Shown: positions 32,859 to 46,290, counted from the first letter of the stretch. The stretch: 64,000 nucleotides of DNA from Staphylotrichum longicolle (GCA_019096155.1 JAHCVI010000002.1:806001-870000); one strand, 5' to 3'. Notes: generated by a model not told the origin, from the letters alone. Numbers and translations are program-made.

Positions 32859-33744
32859 GTGTGCAGTGGCGGGTGGGGGGAGAATAGGTTGTCGGAAGTC
32901 GATGATGATGGGGGAGCAGGCGTCTCCCTGCTGTTGTTTACTAGAGTTGCTTGGGATATGGGATTACATGGCGCACGGAGTGGCATATGGTGTTTTTCTT
33001 TTCCCTTGTTCTTTCGTTGCCGTCGATGGTCTGGGCTGCTGTCTCTTTTTCCAAAACGAAAGGTCGCCTGTTGCCATGCCTCAAGTAGTTTGTTGAATGT
33101 ACATGAACAGATGATACCTCTCTCACTAGGAATCATTGGCCGGGGAGGGCGTGATAGGGGATGAATCCAGCGGTTTTTTTTTACAACAATTCCTTCCTTT
33201 CAAAAGTTCAAGCTCGAGCCCATGCATTTCAGTTCAATTCATCAGCTCTTTCTTTGTCGTGCCCCGCCGTGACCTTGACTGACCTCATGTTTTTTCTCTA
33301 AAACCAACCGTTGACATCAATGCTCGAGTCGCACACATGTCAAGTGGCGCCGGTTAAGTGACCCCAATATAATGCGCCTTGGACAGCACATTGAATGCTC
33401 TTGCCTCCCATATACTGCAACGTTTCCATCTTCACCTGCTTTATCTTAAGCTGTCAGAGCCGACTTGTTGCGGCCTCAGGCAGACCAGAAACCACTTAGG
33501 CAGCAGCCCCACCCAAACGCGACGGGGTGGCCCGTGACGTGAGCGACGCGACCCGGAATTTTTTGGCCACCGCCCTGTGGCTCCCCTGGCCAACCCCGGC
33601 AGCAGCTAGCTCCATCGCGGTTTATTCGCTGCCGCATCGTCCCCCAGCCGAAAAGGCGACCTCACTTTCCCTCTTGCATCATCAAACCCGCCGTCCGGGT
33701 AGCTCTGCCATCGTCAATCGCCGCGATTCCCGCAATCGCCCACC
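32859..33744. other. Intergenic, Spt16 promoter side
   Basis: 0.89 kb between tandem genes. It includes a short poly-T run near 33174-33182. No gene was seen. Confidence 0.5.
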
Positions 33745-36700
33745 ATGGTGGAGATCAAGATCGATGGCAAGACCTTCCAGGAGCGCCTGTCGCACTTCAT
33801 CAATGCATGGAAGGCCGACAAGCGCTCCGGCGACGCGCTCTTCGCCGGCGCCTCCTCCATCGTCGTCCTGATGGGCAAGGTCGAGGAGGAGCCCGAATTC
33901 TACAAGAACAATGCCATGCATGTAGGTTCAGTTCACGCCGACGACGCGACCCTCGACCCGCCGCGCACCGCTGACAAACGACCAGTTCTGGCTGCTTGGC
34001 TACGAGTTTCCGACGACTTTGATGCTTTTCACCCTCGACACCCTCTACATTCTTACCACCCAGAAGAAAGGTTTGTTGTGTCGAATACTCAGCGATTTTT
34101 CTTCGAGGCGCTGACGCGTTTCGCAGCCAAGTACCTCGACCAGATCAAGGGCGGCCGGTTCCCTGTCGAGGTCCTCGTACGAGGCAAGGATGCCGCCGAG
34201 AACGAGAAGCTCTTCACCAAGATTACAGACGCCATCAAGGCAGCAGGCGTGAGTCATGAGTCATATCCTGCGCCCTCATCGCCGGACTCAGAGCTGACAA
34301 GTCGCGCTGCCTACAGAAGAAGGTGGGCGTGCTCACCAAGGACACCTCCAACGGCCCGTTCATCGACGAATGGAAGAAGACGTTTGCGAATAACTGCAAG
34401 GATGTCGAGGAGGTGGATATTGCTCAGGCCCTGTCCGCCGGTGCCTTCTCGGTCAAGGACGAGGCCGAACTTCGCGCCATGCGGACCTCTTCCAAAGCCT
34501 GTGTCGCCCTCCTGACTCCCTACTTCCTCGACGAAATGTCCAACATCCTCGACCAGGACAAGAAGATCAAGCACAGCGCGCTCGCCGACAAGGTATTCAG
34601 CAAGCTCGAAGACGCCAAGTTCTGGAAAACCGTGGAGCTCCCCAACCGCCAAAAGATGCCCTCCGATTTCGACCCCGAGCAGCTCGACTGGGTCCTTGGC
34701 CCGATTGTGCAGAGTGGCGGCAAGTTCGACCTGAAGTGGCAAACGGATTCGGACGATCAACCGCTCCACCCGGGCATCATCGTCGCGGCCATGGGATTGC
34801 GGTACAAGTCGTACTGCTCCCAGATCGCCCGTACCTTCATGGTGGACCCCAACAAATCCCAGGAGAGCAATTACAAGTTTCTTCTCGCAGTCCACAACCT
34901 CGTCTTGAAGGAGATCCGGGACGGTGTCGCCGTCAAGGACGTCTACAACAAGGCCTTGAGCCTGATCAAGTCCAAGAAGCCCGAACTCGAGAAGCATTTC
35001 TTGAAGAATGTGGGCTACGGCATCGGCTTGGAGAACAAGGACCCTACTCTCATTCTCAGCGCCAAGAGCACGCGGACTTTGCGCGACGGCATGACGCTCT
35101 GCATCACCACAGGGTTCAGCGACATCCCGAACCCCGATCCCCAGGACAAGCTGAGCAAGGTCTACTCGCTCGTTCTCACAGACACGATCCGCGTGAGACC
35201 GACCGAGGTAGTCGTCTTCACTGGCGATGCGCCTGCCGATGCAGACGCGACGTCTTTCTTCTTCAAAGACGAGGAGGAGGCCCAGCCAACCCCCAAGAAG
35301 GAGAAGAGGGACTCGCGGGTCGGAGCTGTTGCAACTAAGAACATCACTAGCACGCGTCTGCGCTCGGAACGGAACTCGGCCCCTGACGATGATGCCGACA
35401 AGAAGCGCCGGGAACATCAGAAGGAGCTCGCAGCCAAGAAGCAGAAGGAGGGCTTGGCCAAGTATGCCGAGTCCACCGCTGACAAGAACGGTGTCGAGGT
35501 CAAGAAGTTCAAGCGCTTCGAGTCCTACAAGCGGGACAACCAATTCCCGCCAAAGGTCCGAGACATGGGCATCGTCATCGACCAGAAGAACGCCACCATC
35601 GTGCTGCCTGTCATGGGCCGGCCCGTGCCCTTCCACATCAACACGATCAAGAACGCCAGCAAGAGTGACGAGGGAGAGTGGTCATTCCTTCGCATCAACT
35701 TCCTGTCCCCTGGTCAGGGCGTTGGCCGCAAGGACGAGCAACCCTTCGAAGACGCTTCCGCACACTTTGTGAGGAGCTTGACTTTCAGGTCCATGGACGG
35801 CGATCGATACATGGACATCGCGAACCAGATCTCGAACCTCAAGCGCGAGTCGGTGAAGAAGGAGCAGGAGAAGAAGGACATGGAGGATGTCGTGGAACAG
35901 GACAAGCTGATCGAAATCCGAAGTAAGTACACACAAGCGAGATGCCGGTCCTGCTCCGTCGTGCTAACATGCTCTCAGATCGCCGCCCGGCCGTGTTAGA
36001 TAACGTCTTTATCCGGCCCGCCATGGAAGGCAAGCGGGTGCCTGGCAAGGTCGAGATTCACCAGAACGGTATCCGGTACCAGTCACCGCTGAGCACAACA
36101 CAGCGAGTGGACGTGCTCTTCTCCAACGTCCGCCACCTCTTCTTCCAGCCCTGCCAGAACGAGCTGATCGTCATCATCCACCTTCACCTCAAGGACCCCA
36201 TCCTGTTTGGCAAGAAGAAAACGAAGGACGTGCAGTTCTACCGGGAGGCGACGGACATCCAGTTTGACGAGACTGGCAACCGGAAGCGCAAGTATCGGTA
36301 CGGCGACGAGGACGAGTTTGAGGCGGAGCAGGAGGAGCGCCGCCGCCGCGCGGAGCTCGATCGCCTCTTCAAGAGCTTCGCCGAGAAGATCGCCGAGGCC
36401 GGCCGCAACGAGGGCATCGAGGTCGACATGCCGCTGCGCGAGATCGGCTTCAACGGCGTGCCCAACCGCAGCAACGTCTACATCCAGCCCACGACGGAGT
36501 GCCTCATCCAGATCACCGAGCCGCCCTTCATGGTCATCACCATCGAGGACATTGAGATCGCCCATCTCGAGCGCGTCCAGTTCGGCCTCAAGAACTTTGA
36601 TCTCGTCTTCGTCTTCAAGGACTTCTCGCGCCCGCCGGCTCACATCAACACCATCCCCGTCGAGTCGCTCGAGGACGTCAAAGACTTCCTCGACTCGTCG

Positions 36701-37084
36701 GACCTGGCCTACTCGGAGGGCCCGCTCAACCTCAACTGGTCCGTCATCATGAAGACGGTGACGGCCAACCCGCATCAGTTCTTCGTCGACGGCGGGTGGG
36801 GGTTCCTGCAGAACGACTCGGACGACGAAGAGGAAGAGGAGTCGGAGGAGGAGAGCGCGTTCGAGATTGACGAGAGCGAGCTCGAGGAGGCGTCCGAGTC
36901 GAGCGAGGAGGACTCGGATTACGACTCGAATGCCTCGGCCGAGGCGAGCGACGAGGCCGAGATGAGTGATGAGGAGGAGGGCGAGGACTGGGACGAGCTC
37001 GAGAGGAAGGCCAAGAAGAGGGATCGCGAGAATGGCCTGGATGATGAGGACAGGGGGGGCAAGAAGAAGCAGAGGAAGAGATGA
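33745..37084 (+). CDS. spt16: FACT histone chaperone complex subunit Spt16
   Basis: With Pob3 and an HMG protein it reorganises nucleosomes during transcription and replication in the nucleus. Exons: 33745-33921, 33986-34070, 34127-34248, 34317-35922, 35979-37084, giving about 1031 residues with all phases closing. The N-terminus is MVEIKIDGKTFQERLSHFIN. It is followed by an inactive aminopeptidase-like domain (VLGPIVQSGGKFDLKW, NVGYGIGLENKDPTL), a charged linker of about 435-500 (KKEKRDSR... KKRREHQKELAAKKQKEGLA), the dimerisation and middle domains (NQFPPKVRDMGIVIDQKNAT; NGIRYQSPLSTTQRVDVLFS; NRSNVYIQPTTECLIQITEP), and a C-terminal acidic tail of E/D/S runs (about 945-1010) ending in a basic patch KKKQRKR. 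The length and domain order are standard. No frame problem was seen despite the repetitive acid tail. Confidence 0.98.
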
Positions 37085-37236
37085 TCTGGGCTGGTGGGAT
37101 AGCAGCAATGCGCTTGCGCTTCTCTCTCTTCTTGGGTTGGGTCGGGCTGGTTAGGCTGGTCTGGGTTTGTTGGTCTAGGTTTTAGTCGTGTGTATGTATG
37201 TATACTTTCCGTTGCGTCGTGAGGGTGCGTTTGGCG

Positions 37237-37860
37237 GTTCTGCGATGCCATTGCAGTTTGGTTGCGCAAGTTTAATGGCAAACCCACAACAGTGGGCAAA
37301 CGGTCTTTAACTTGGAAAAGTTGAAACAGCGGAAGTGCTTGTGTGAATATGTCCTGAGACTGTAACTTGACTCTTGTGAAGTTAAAGCAAGAGAAGATGA
37401 TGTGTGGTGGGATCAGGCCATGGGCGTTATCCCCCCCCCCTTGGTCTGCGATGCCGTGGCAGTTTGGGGTTGCACGTCCCGTGGTAACTACGGAGCGGGT
37501 TCTATCAGTTTGGGAGGTTTGAGGTTCGGCAAAGACAGCGGAGTGCTTGTGTGGTAAGTATGTCGTGGGGATGAGAGGTTTGGTTGTCTCTGTGATCTGG
37601 GATGAGAGAAGACGGTTCAGCGCGTGTATTAGCAACTAGGTTTTGTCTCCCTCCGTTTTGGATGTCATTGCGGTTAAGTTGCAAGTTTTATGGAAACAGG
37701 GTGAGATTGTCACTTGGGGGTTGAAGTTTTAAATAGACACAAGTTGAGGTTCAGTAGAGACAGGGTTGCGATTCAGCAAAGACAGGTAGCGATTCAGCAA
37801 AGACAGGTAGCGATTCAGCAAAGACAGGTAGCGATTCAGCAAAGACAGGTTGATTCAGCA
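37237..37860. repeat. Three diverged tandem copies of a ~210-bp unit
   Basis: Related openings recur at about 37237 (GCGATGCCATTGCAGTTTGG), 37447 (GCGATGCCGTGGCAGTTTGG) and 37658 (GGATGTCATTGCGGTTAAGT), spaced 210 and 211 bp apart. Copies 1 and 2 also share GCGGAAGTGCTTGTGTG / GCGGAGTGCTTGTGTGG at the same internal offset. Copies 2 and 3 share GAGGTTCGGCAAAGACAG / GAGGTTCAGTAGAGACAG. The edges are approximate. Confidence 0.6.
37768..37851. repeat. 21-bp minisatellite, 4 copies
   Basis: Unit GCGATTCAGCAAAGACAGGT plus A, four consecutive copies, the last with a T for A at the end, followed by a partial copy. It is nested in the third ~210-bp repeat and probably arose from its GTTCAGTAGAGACAGG element. 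Confidence 0.95.
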
Positions 37861-37949
37861 GACAGAGGGTTGAGTTCTCTTTTTGTTTGATGAGTTGTGA
37901 ATGAAGCTCGTTTTTTGTAAAGTTGAAGCGAAACAAAGATGGGCCGTAA

Positions 37950-37988
37950 CAGAGAGAGAGGAAGAGAGAGAGAGAAGAAGAAGAGACA
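37950..37988. repeat. GA-rich microsatellite tract
   Basis: Purine-only tract of AG and GAA repeats about 40 bp long, 100 bp beyond the 21-bp minisatellite. Confidence 0.8.
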
Positions 37989-40329
37989 AATAGAGAGATA
38001 TGATATGTGTATGCAAGCCGTCGGTGCTGTTTCTCAAGGGTTCTCATGGTAACTCAGCCGCCTCCCTTGCGAGTTGCAGGGCAGCAAGATCAATGGACCT
38101 TGTCAGAGAAACTACCCACCGCTGTTCGCCAACAATTCCTCCGATATGCTTGACAGGACATCGTTGAACTCCAATCTTCAGAGAGACAGACAGACCCTTT
38201 GGGGCAGCTGTCCGTTCGGTCCGTCCGGTCCGCGCGTCCCCGATCTGCCAGCCACCTCATCCCTTCCCTTCCCTGCACTGCATCCATCGCAGCTTCTGAT
38301 ATCATGAGGGCTTACTGTGCGGTCATGTACGAGAGAGAGTTGAGACAGCGATGCAACCTGCCTCTCCTGCCTGAACCCTGTATGCGTCGCCCCTAGTGTC
38401 GTCAGAGGATACGAAAACTCGCGAATGCACGTCAACTGGCGGTATGACAGCAAAGCCCCTGGACTGGAAGGTGTTCATCGGAAGAAACAGTCCTTGAGAT
38501 CTTCGGATCGTCGTGGATAAAGAAACTGGAATGGGTGGGGAAGGGGGGAGGAAGGGTTGTCAGTCATCCGTGTGGTTGTGTGGGACGGACTGGGAATGAA
38601 TTCCAGACATGGAAATCGTGGGATGGAACTTTGGTTCAGAAACTCAGATACATGAGTTGAGTATCGATCGGGTCCGCGGAGATATGGGCAGAGATCTATC
38701 TTGTCTTACGCAAGGGAGCCGGGATGGGACTCCTTCGTATTCCTCCCAGCTCACCGGTGCTCCGGCTCTTCTTGTTCTGGCCGCCGGCCGAGGCGGGGGG
38801 ACGAAGGAGCGTTTGACTATTTGTCCAGGTACTGCATCTTGCATGGCTCGCATGGCAAGGAACCCCTAACTTTGGCTGCAGGTAGCGTCGATGTGCGCGA
38901 TCGCCAAAGATGCCTGTCTCAGTTGTGAGGTTGCAATGGGGGCGGGGAGGTTGACGTTCTGGACTCTTGCGGTCAAGGATAGGGTGAAGCAAGTTGCTCG
39001 GTTTCGCGTCAGACTTCCTTTTTCTTCCTTTGAAGCTCATTGCATCTCTCGATCTCGGAGGTATCGGGTGGGCTTGACGCAACTAGGTGAGTCCATCATG
39101 CTTTGCCAGGTTACCTTAGACTGCTGCGCGGCCTTGGGGTTTGGAGTTTGGCTGGGTCTGCGATTACTGTGCATGTCACTCCTTGGTAACGCCGGGCACC
39201 GGCGCGCTTGATGTCGGAGGAAAATACGCCGGGAGAGAAGCGACCTCAAAGTCATGGAGGGAGTCAGGTGGGGTTGTTGTTGTTCCTACACAGTAATCCG
39301 GCCTTGAGTGTCAGGTTCCAGATGCCAGAGACACAAAACGGATGTGCTGTGGTCAACGAGACAGCAACTCATTGTGGACAACGGCAGCGGCTCTTCGTCC
39401 ATGCACAGACGATGATATTGGCTTGTTTGTGCGCTCTTGAACCTCAACAGTGAGGTGCATAACTCCCAGAAACAGCACGGCTCGCCCTTCCATGACGGAT
39501 GCTTTTCCTGTCCGCTTTGCCTCTGCCGGTGCCGAACACTTCAAGGGAGACTGAACCAGTTGAGCAGCGCAGCAGAAGCAGGACCCGAAGGCAGCAACCC
39601 GGCCCGGAGGGTTCGTAGGAAGAGTCGGGATTCGAAGCAGAATGGTCTGATATTTTTTCCGGGGGCGTCATGCGCTAGTCCTGAAAGACGACACCATCAA
39701 AAGCCCCGTCATGCCCTTCGGTGTGGCGTAGAAGAACCATGAGGCAGACAACAGCACTGCTGCGAATCGCTTCCTCATCAGCACCTTGCAAGAGAGTGTG
39801 CCGCACAGTGCTCGTCTCGCCGTTGGCGGCATCATGTCTCATCCACAGTGTGCAAAGGGAGAACACACCCTCTTCACCTCCCACACAAGCCACGTTCCCC
39901 AACCGAGCAACCCGCTCTCAAACACACACACCCATACATACCCACGCCCGCCCATCAAGCCAGCCCATGCTGAGCCATGCCCGTTCAAGCCCCAAGAAAA
40001 GCAAAAGCAAGCAATGAAGCAAGCAGGGCAATCCCTGCCCCCGAGCCGGTGGCCGTGAGCGAAGGGATTGGCTGCTGCATGCCAACGACGATCTGCCCTC
40101 CCCCCCGCCTCGGGCTGAGAAACCCGGTGAGATAGCGTGCGGCCAGTTGTCTCAGCCACACGACGCACGCGCTTTCCCCGAGTCGGAATGCCGCGCTCTT
40201 CAGCACATGGCACCCCGTCATGTACTGTACGTAACAGTGGACAAACACGTAGGCGGAGGAGAGGGGGGACGCAATATGTACCGAAGCGAGGCATGGGACG
40301 TTCTGCACGTGTGGGCGTTGCGTGCCATT

Positions 40330-40346
40330 CCCTCCCCTCCCATCCC
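40330..40346 (-). other. G-quadruplex-forming motif
   Basis: The minus strand reads GGGATGGGAGGGGAGGG, four G runs with 1-2 nt loops. More GGGAT copies follow to about 40372. Formation in vivo is not shown by sequence. Confidence 0.6.
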
Positions 40347-43300
40347 ATCCATCTCATCACCCATCCCATCCCAGCGAATCGAACCGAGCCGTTCATCCAA
40401 GATTCCGTCCATGCTGGGCGGGCTGGCTGGCCGCTGCCGGGGCCGGGGCTGATCTGGGCTGATCTGTCATGGCGGCGAGTGCCCAGCCTGCGAGCTGAAT
40501 TCCCAGTCCGTAGGGAGCCCCTTGCTGAGCACAATAAGACGTCAGTGGACGTTGATTCTTGCACCTTTTCAGAAATGCCGTTGTGTTTTCAGCGGGGGGC
40601 CAGCCGGCCGACCATGCCCGATTTGTGCCGAACTAGTGTTAGACGGCCGACAAGGGCCCGGCGCTGCCATCCTATCGTCCTTGCCCAAGCGGCCCTAACC
40701 AAGGGCTATCCAGCGCGCCGGCTCGGGGCCAAACTGGGGCCTGCTAGCTGCTAGGGGCGAAAAAGTCCCCACTGGCACTCTTGGTACTGACTGCTCATCA
40801 TCCAAGGATCTTCACCGCGGCTCACGGCTCGCGATGAGTCCCCACGTCAAACTCGGCAGGCAAGGCCGGCGGTGCCCTGGTCTCATCACACTTTCTCAAA
40901 TCTCAGCTCTCAGGGGAAATGGGGTGGTGCATCCTGTGCCTTGGCAACAAGGAGGAACAGGCGGAACCGGCCTTCCGTGTTTGACTTATCGTTTTGTTTC
41001 GCCGGGGATCCGGCGAAGAAAGAGGGGTGTTTCCTGGGCTATGTTTAAACCGGGAGACGGGAGAGACGTTGGCGAAACGGGAGGTCGATCCTGTCGATCT
41101 GCCAAGGAGGCAGACTTGGGGGAACTTTGGTATGCAATACAGCAATAAGCGCGGAAGGAGCTTTGATATTTTCATGGGACGTGTCGAACCAGCAGTTGTT
41201 TTGCATTTCAATAATCATTCCGTTGATGAACCCTGGCTGTAGGGGGAACTGGCCGAACGTGGGAGCCATGCAACAGCCAAGGTTTGTCAACGAAGAAAGT
41301 TAGGTGGCGCCACTATCACGTCCAGGGACGGCGCGTTGTTTCTTGCTCATTTCATCGCGCTGGGCACACGTGGATTGTCAATGCTTAATTTGCGTTTGAG
41401 CCCTCGCTTATTGTGTCGTTATGGGGAGGCTGTCGAAGATGGATCGGCGATGGTGCTGGATCTGTGCAACCGTGGAGCTCCTCCCCAGCTTCGGGGACTT
41501 TCTCGACAAGGCGTCTGGCGGGACTTGCTTTGGAGGCAGAACTGCCGTGGCTGGTTGACGTGATGGGCTGTGCAGGTGGGTGATGGGCCTTGCGTTCTGG
41601 GAGGAGGGCCCCCATGCTGTGCTCCCGGGCTTGCTGTGCGCTTCGGTGGAAACTAGGCCGGGGCTGTCCCGCCCAGTGAGACACATACGCCCGGGAACAG
41701 CAGGATGGCGTGCCGGTAGCATTGGCTAGTGAGACCCTGAGTGGAACCCCTGAGTGTCAATCTCAGCCCAGGGTGCTCCATCAGATCATGCACCACGGAC
41801 CCATCTGATTCTCTTCTGGTGATGGGAGGAGTGAGGAGTACGGCTATTGCAGTTCCTTGCTTGCAGGACAGGGTGCTCTCGATGGATCTCGTTGAGCTCG
41901 TCAAAGATTGGAAGGGTGAACTGGCTGATGGAAAACTAAATGAGTTGTAGCCGGCGTTCAGTCAAGCATCCTCAACGGGGCCTCCCTCCCCACACACAAC
42001 CGGCGGGAGGACAAGAGGCGGAAACGGGAACCGGTCGCATCTTTCGTTCCTTCGTTCCCTCTGGTGTCAGTCGCCTGTGCAAGGTGCAAGGCATCGACCA
42101 CGAGGCAAAGCGAACGTCGCAGCTGCCAGTCTCCCGGCGGCCAATGGGAAATCCGCTTGAGAGACATTGCGGATCAGGGCTGCATTTTCGAGACCTCAAC
42201 CCCCGTCGCACCCTTGGTCTAGAGCTGTTGCCCAGATGGTGATGCTGTTGGGTGCAAATGCACCTCGCTGCTGCATCAACAACAAGCGGCACTTCGTTTG
42301 CCTTCGTACAACGTTGCTAATGTATGAAAATCTCCGACTGACATGGTGGCGTCTCTGTACTCGGTAGAGCTTCCGGGGTTCAACCACGATTCGACTTCCG
42401 AAAGGGTCACAAAGCTCCAAAACAGAACGTCAGACAAGCCGAATGATGAGATATTCAATAATAACGCCCCGCGCCTTGTCTCGAGGGCTGCCTCGAGACG
42501 GTGCGCCCATTCGCCTGCAGGCCAGCGATTGCCAATGAGAGCAAGGCCAAGCATCTCAAAAGGTGCTGTCATGCAGTCAATTTATCGGAACAATCTCTGC
42601 GCGCCTGGGCAGCTGTGGGTGAAGCGTGGTGGATCTGGATTCTTCCGATCAGGCGATCGGATGCGCAGGAGGAAGGGTCTGTGGGGTCATCTGAAAGAGG
42701 AAGAGAGATCGATTGGGAAAGGCAAGATGCGGTGAGCCTGGTTCGTCCCACACACATCTCGTGTTCAGGCTGAAATGTCCGAGAGGTTGATGGTGCCCAA
42801 GATGACGCCGGAGAAACACGAAAGGAACCGAACAAGGTCGCCAGGAGGATGGCACACCCGCGCGTCGCCTCCTCTGTTGGCGCCCGTTCGTTCGTCCATT
42901 CGTTCCAGAAGGCTGCGGGCTGCGCCGCCTAACAAAGCCATCGAGATTGGATCGTGACAGGGGTGGCACGAAACGGGCGATATGAGCGCACCTGGCAGTG
43001 ATCCGAGCGGAGAACCAATATTCCAAGCCCGTCGATTTTGAGGCAGTGGTTGAGATCATCGGAGGAACGGGGCTATGTGCAGACGGTGTAATCTGATCCC
43101 GCAGCGCCGCCAGTGCTGTACTCATGTGCTTTGCGCGCTTGAATCGTTCATCTCCCCGAGTCCTGGGCGGATTCACCAGTCGGAAACAGAACCATGGAAA
43201 GTGGATGGCATCGCGGTGGTCTCTGACGAAAGTTCGCACTGTTGGCGTCGTTAACTGACAAATCTGCCCGGCGGGCTCAAGCCGTGCCACATGGCATGGC

Positions 43301-46254
43301 CGCCGGGCACAAGACCCTTCTCGCTGTGGCGGCGACGACGAGAGTTCCGAGTGGTGGGAAGGCATCTCGTCATGCAGCGGTGGACGAGAGGGAGCAGATA
43401 AATTGAAGTTCGGATGCAGGAGCAGGCAGGATGCAACCACATCACCCGCTGCATCTGGCATGGCCATCATGCTGCGAACCAATCTGACATCCGTGAGGGT
43501 CTGGCAGCAAGGCCAGGAGTGGGCCTGGGGTTGCATCTGTGTGAATGGCACAGGCAATGCAGAGAATCCCACTTTCGCTGAAGCTGGGCTGGCTGTTCTG
43601 AACGTTAGCGTCTCCCGCCGCGGCAGTCTATTGCACAGTATGCCGTGACAGCGCACCGCACTGACGCCTCCCAACCCAGCGACATCGGTACCAGACCCGC
43701 TCAGATGAACCCAGCGGAAAGGTCGTGAGATGTGATTGCCCTGCACTCATCGCCTGATCTGGGACGCGGTTGCGAGCCCGCGGGGCCAATAGCGGGACCA
43801 GCCTATGCCCTTGCCTGGGCCGCCGATGCCCATTCAGGAACCATTCCCGGGCGCAGGGCCCATCCCGCACTTTCTCACGATGGGCAGGATGCGATCTGGT
43901 TCGTTAATGGGAAAGGTACGTATCTAACGCATGGACTTCTCGCAACGTCCCTCTGGGAACGGCGGTGCCAAGGTCCACAACGATTGCCCATGATTTGTCC
44001 TGGTGATCCAAAGGCATTTGATCAGGGCCGCGTCCTTGGGCTCTCCAGCTGCAATCATACCGTTCTCGCGAGGAGAGGGCGAGTCCCTGGTCGTGACCAT
44101 GACGAAGCGGTGCGGGATTCATCCATCCTTCTGACAAGGGTCGATATCCGCCGGAGTGTGGAGGCCGCACACACAGGTCTGTATGCACGGGGACGCAAAC
44201 CAATGCCACACACACACCACTGTTGGCAAGGCCAGCCATGCAAGTCGGAAGTGACGAGGCTCCTGGTCAGACTCAGATAAGCATCCTGATGAGACCGTCT
44301 TCATTCCGGCTGGTGTGTGACTCGTGGCGGTGGCTGCCGGATCAGGGGCTGTCCCCAGCCTTCCAAACTGGCGTTGATGCCCCACATCAGGGTTCCAGGC
44401 GGCGGTCTTTGTTCCATGCTTGCTCCGGGTGCTCTTCCGGGCCTCTGGCTCCTTGGGGAGGTTCCTCTCTCCACCCTGAAGTTAACGTTCGTGGCGGATT
44501 TCTCCAGACCAGCAAGTCAATGGAAGTCCGTTGCCGGTGGGCGGTTTCTGACTGGCCCAAGAACGGGATGCGGAGAAGTGTGTATGAATACCGTATTGGC
44601 CGCGTATGGCATGCAGAGAAGCAGGGTTCACCCAGTCCCGGGATCCGTTCTGCTGGAGACGATTCGAGGCCAAAGCTCCCCACGAGTCCAGGGGCGGGCT
44701 AAGCGCTGTTGGGCACGGCCTCTGCATCGAGTAACTGCTAGCCCAAGGGGTTGCATACGGATACGATGACGCGAAACAGCCAGGGCCCAGCGCAGCGGGT
44801 GGGAAGAATTCCCGCACTGAGGCTGGCGATCCCAATTCCTGCGACTTCCGTGTTTGACAGCCTGACAGCCAGCCTCAACAGCGAAGGTAACGTTATTTTT
44901 AGGACAAGCGGCTCGCGAGGCGACGTGGTGGGGTGCGTCGCACGTGTCGAACAATGCGGGCCTAGCAATCGAAGCTCTCATCTCCGAAATGAGTGTTCGG
45001 GCGTCCCAAGATCTCGCTAGCCCACGGGGGTTTTCCAGATTCGGGGAGCCGCTGTCATGGGAATTGTCAGGTTTTCATCAAAATGGATTCGGCTGCGGAG
45101 TTCTCCGACGGGGGGCGTGCCCACGGGGGCGGGAGCGGGAGCGTGGGCTTCTGGTTGGTGACAATGACGGGGAGCGACTGAGAGAATCACTCACTGGATA
45201 TTCTCGCCTTGAGACCTTGATGACGCCTCGATGAAGGCCAGGAAGGTACCGATTCTTTGCATGCAGAGCCGTCCACGTGGACTCGGCAACCAAACAGGAC
45301 AGCCCACGCTGTAAACTGCCGGCATCGAGCGCCGTCACGATTTGGGTGGATGCCAGCGGATTGCCGAGTTTGGATCGACTGCCGATAGCGTGCCATTCGA
45401 TGTTGATCGGAGACGTGCCGGTAATGACGAGTTTCGTTTCTGATGGCCATTTCGTTTTGCTCTCTCTCGCTGCGTTTTTGGAGCGCGCCAGGCTCAAACC
45501 CGGGTTTGTGTGTATTAAAACTGGAGTGATTTTATTGGCTGGCCTGGGAGAGGGAGACCCACTTCGGTTATGCTGCAGCCTGTCGTTTCTCTGGGTCCCG
45601 GATCGGTCCTTCAATTGTGACAAGCCCATCCATCTCTTGGGTCCCGATGCAACCGTTCGATTAGCGAGCAAGCCAGCACCCCCAACCTCACCATGCTCGG
45701 GCTAGCGCGCACCAGACACAGCGCGCCATCGACTAAAATTGGCCCCACCCTTTCATCTCATGCCCCCTGCCGTGGGAACGTCCGGTTCGCGGGGACACCG
45801 CCAGATCCGATCGAAACAGGCCTGCCGCCGGCCCTCCATGAGTCCACCGTCCACGCAAATGGTCGCCGCAATGACCACCCAATGACCGGCCCCAGTGCCT
45901 CCCTGAGGTAGCATGCACATTCCGCCTGCCACGCTGCCAAACCTGTCGTGTTTGGAAGCGTCGCACAGAGCTTGCCCGGGGGCGCTTGACCCGTGCCGTC
46001 AGGGCACAGGATTCCCGAGATTTGGGCTCCCTGGCAGCCTGGCAAACCCAGAAATTCCAGTATTTCCTGCGCACGTCGAAGGCTGCAAAAGTGCGACTGC
46101 CGCGCCACGGGCAGGCACTTCCAGGTTGTAGTCTCCCGCCCGCTGCACATGTGCCCTGCCCATTCTCACATTCCTAACCTTCTCTTGTGGGCCGACCGTT
46201 ATTTCTCCGTGGGGCCCGCTCGATCACCGAAACGGGAAGCTTTTCCTTGTTCTG

Positions 46255-46290
46255 TCGGCCGCTCAGTCGGCCGCTCAGTCCGCCGCTGTG
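46255..46290. repeat. 12-bp tandem repeat
   Basis: Two perfect copies of TCGGCCGCTCAG followed by a third diverged copy TCCGCCGCTGTG. Confidence 0.8.

Noticed and set aside
34311..35636. 441-codon frame antisense to Spt16
   Set aside because: Mirror of a strongly coding strand; Leu/Val-rich composition is the expected antisense shadow.
36083..37108. 341-codon Leu-rich frame antisense to the Spt16 C-terminus
   Set aside because: Antisense of the acidic GAG/GAC-rich tail gives Leu/Val runs; not a real membrane protein.
37768..37851. CRISPR-like array
   Set aside because: Direct 21-bp repeats have no spacers and the organism is a fungus; it is a minisatellite.
37751..38047. Minus-strand frame with PVFAESL repeated
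   Set aside because: The 21-bp DNA repeat is a multiple of three, so any stop-free frame repeats; no start or flanking coding signal.
39839..40564. 241-codon minus-strand frame
   Set aside because: Random-looking composition dominated by simple GGGAT-type repeats; no family resemblance.
42649..43746. 365-codon open frame on the minus strand in the gene desert
   Set aside because: Composition is Arg/Ser/Pro/His-rich and irregular with no domain-like blocks, and no recognisable family; long chance frames are expected in GC-rich DNA.
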